5,781 nucleotides of DNA from JBJXHC01 sp046160825 (GTDB lineage Bacteria; Bacteroidota; Ignavibacteria; UBA10030; UBA6906): positions 1-5,781 of the forward strand of contig JBJXHC010000013.1 of NCBI GenBank assembly GCA_046160825.1, read 5' to 3'. Of this stretch, positions 5,706 to 5,781 are shown piece after piece; positions within the stretch are counted from its first letter, which is position 1, and each line of letters starts with the position of its first letter. Made by a program: the position numbers and the translations under genes. The notes below the pieces were generated by a model. It was not told where the DNA came from and ran no database searches. It saw nothing but the letters and a program-made list of their open reading frames with translations.

Positions 5706-5776
5706 AGCCATCGCCCGTCATGGCTAAAGCCCGCCTGTGTTTCCGCCTTGGAATAGCCCCACCATAAATGGTGGGG
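5706..5776 (+). repeat. Twin-hairpin unit, third stem type (after the exonuclease gene)
   Basis: The second hairpin is strong: CCCCACCA-TAAA-TGGTGGGG (5757-5776). The first can be drawn as AGCCAT (5706-5711) pairing with ATGGCT (5720-5725), or as a weaker GGC-TAAA-GCC (5722-5731). The spacer shares GCCTGT...CTTGG with copy 2's GCATGT...CTTGA. It starts about 40 bases after the stop codon. The window ends just after it. Confidence 0.6.
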
Positions 5777-5781
5777 TTAGG

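Overview
This is a bacterial chromosomal segment of moderate GC content. Five protein genes all lie on the + strand, separated by intergenic DNA rich in short palindromic repeats. The repeats (paired hairpins, and CCTCCCC...GGGGAG elements with inverted ends) are of a kind common in environmental bacteria. I cannot name a genus. Nothing indicates an archaeon, plasmid or phage backbone, and I see no tRNA, rRNA, CRISPR array or recognisable transposase.

Region 1 (1-2757) holds two translationally coupled genes. The first is cut by the left edge and ends in a DUF3883 domain with a PD-(D/E)XK-like residue set. Its stop overlaps (ATGA) the start of a complete type I restriction-modification methyltransferase subunit (HsdM). 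This looks like a nuclease plus methylase pair, but no specificity subunit (HsdS) follows and no helicase/HsdR is in view.

Region 2 (2758-5781) holds three smaller genes, each alone between repeat-filled gaps: a Mug/TDG-type uracil-DNA-glycosylase superfamily protein with altered catalytic motifs (2971-3564); a 171-residue protein whose centre matches the helix-hairpin-helix plus Asp signature of HhH-GPD glycosylases (3959-4474); and a stand-alone 5'-3' exonuclease/flap-endonuclease family protein with its metal ligands intact (4771-5667). All five products therefore look like DNA-modifying, DNA-cutting or base-excising enzymes. The block could be a defence or base-modification-linked locus, or a chance cluster of repair genes; the sequence alone does not decide.

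The gaps are patterned. Each of the four complete genes is followed within about 40 bases of its stop by a roughly 65-71 base twin-hairpin unit: two hairpins of about 18-20 nt separated by about 28-31 nt. Stem sequences differ between units while the layout is kept, and TGAA or TAAA loops recur. Three of the gaps also carry, or partly carry, a second repeat family with a CCTCCCC left end, a GGGGAGAG right side and, in two copies, a terminal palindrome ending ATACGCCCCTAC.
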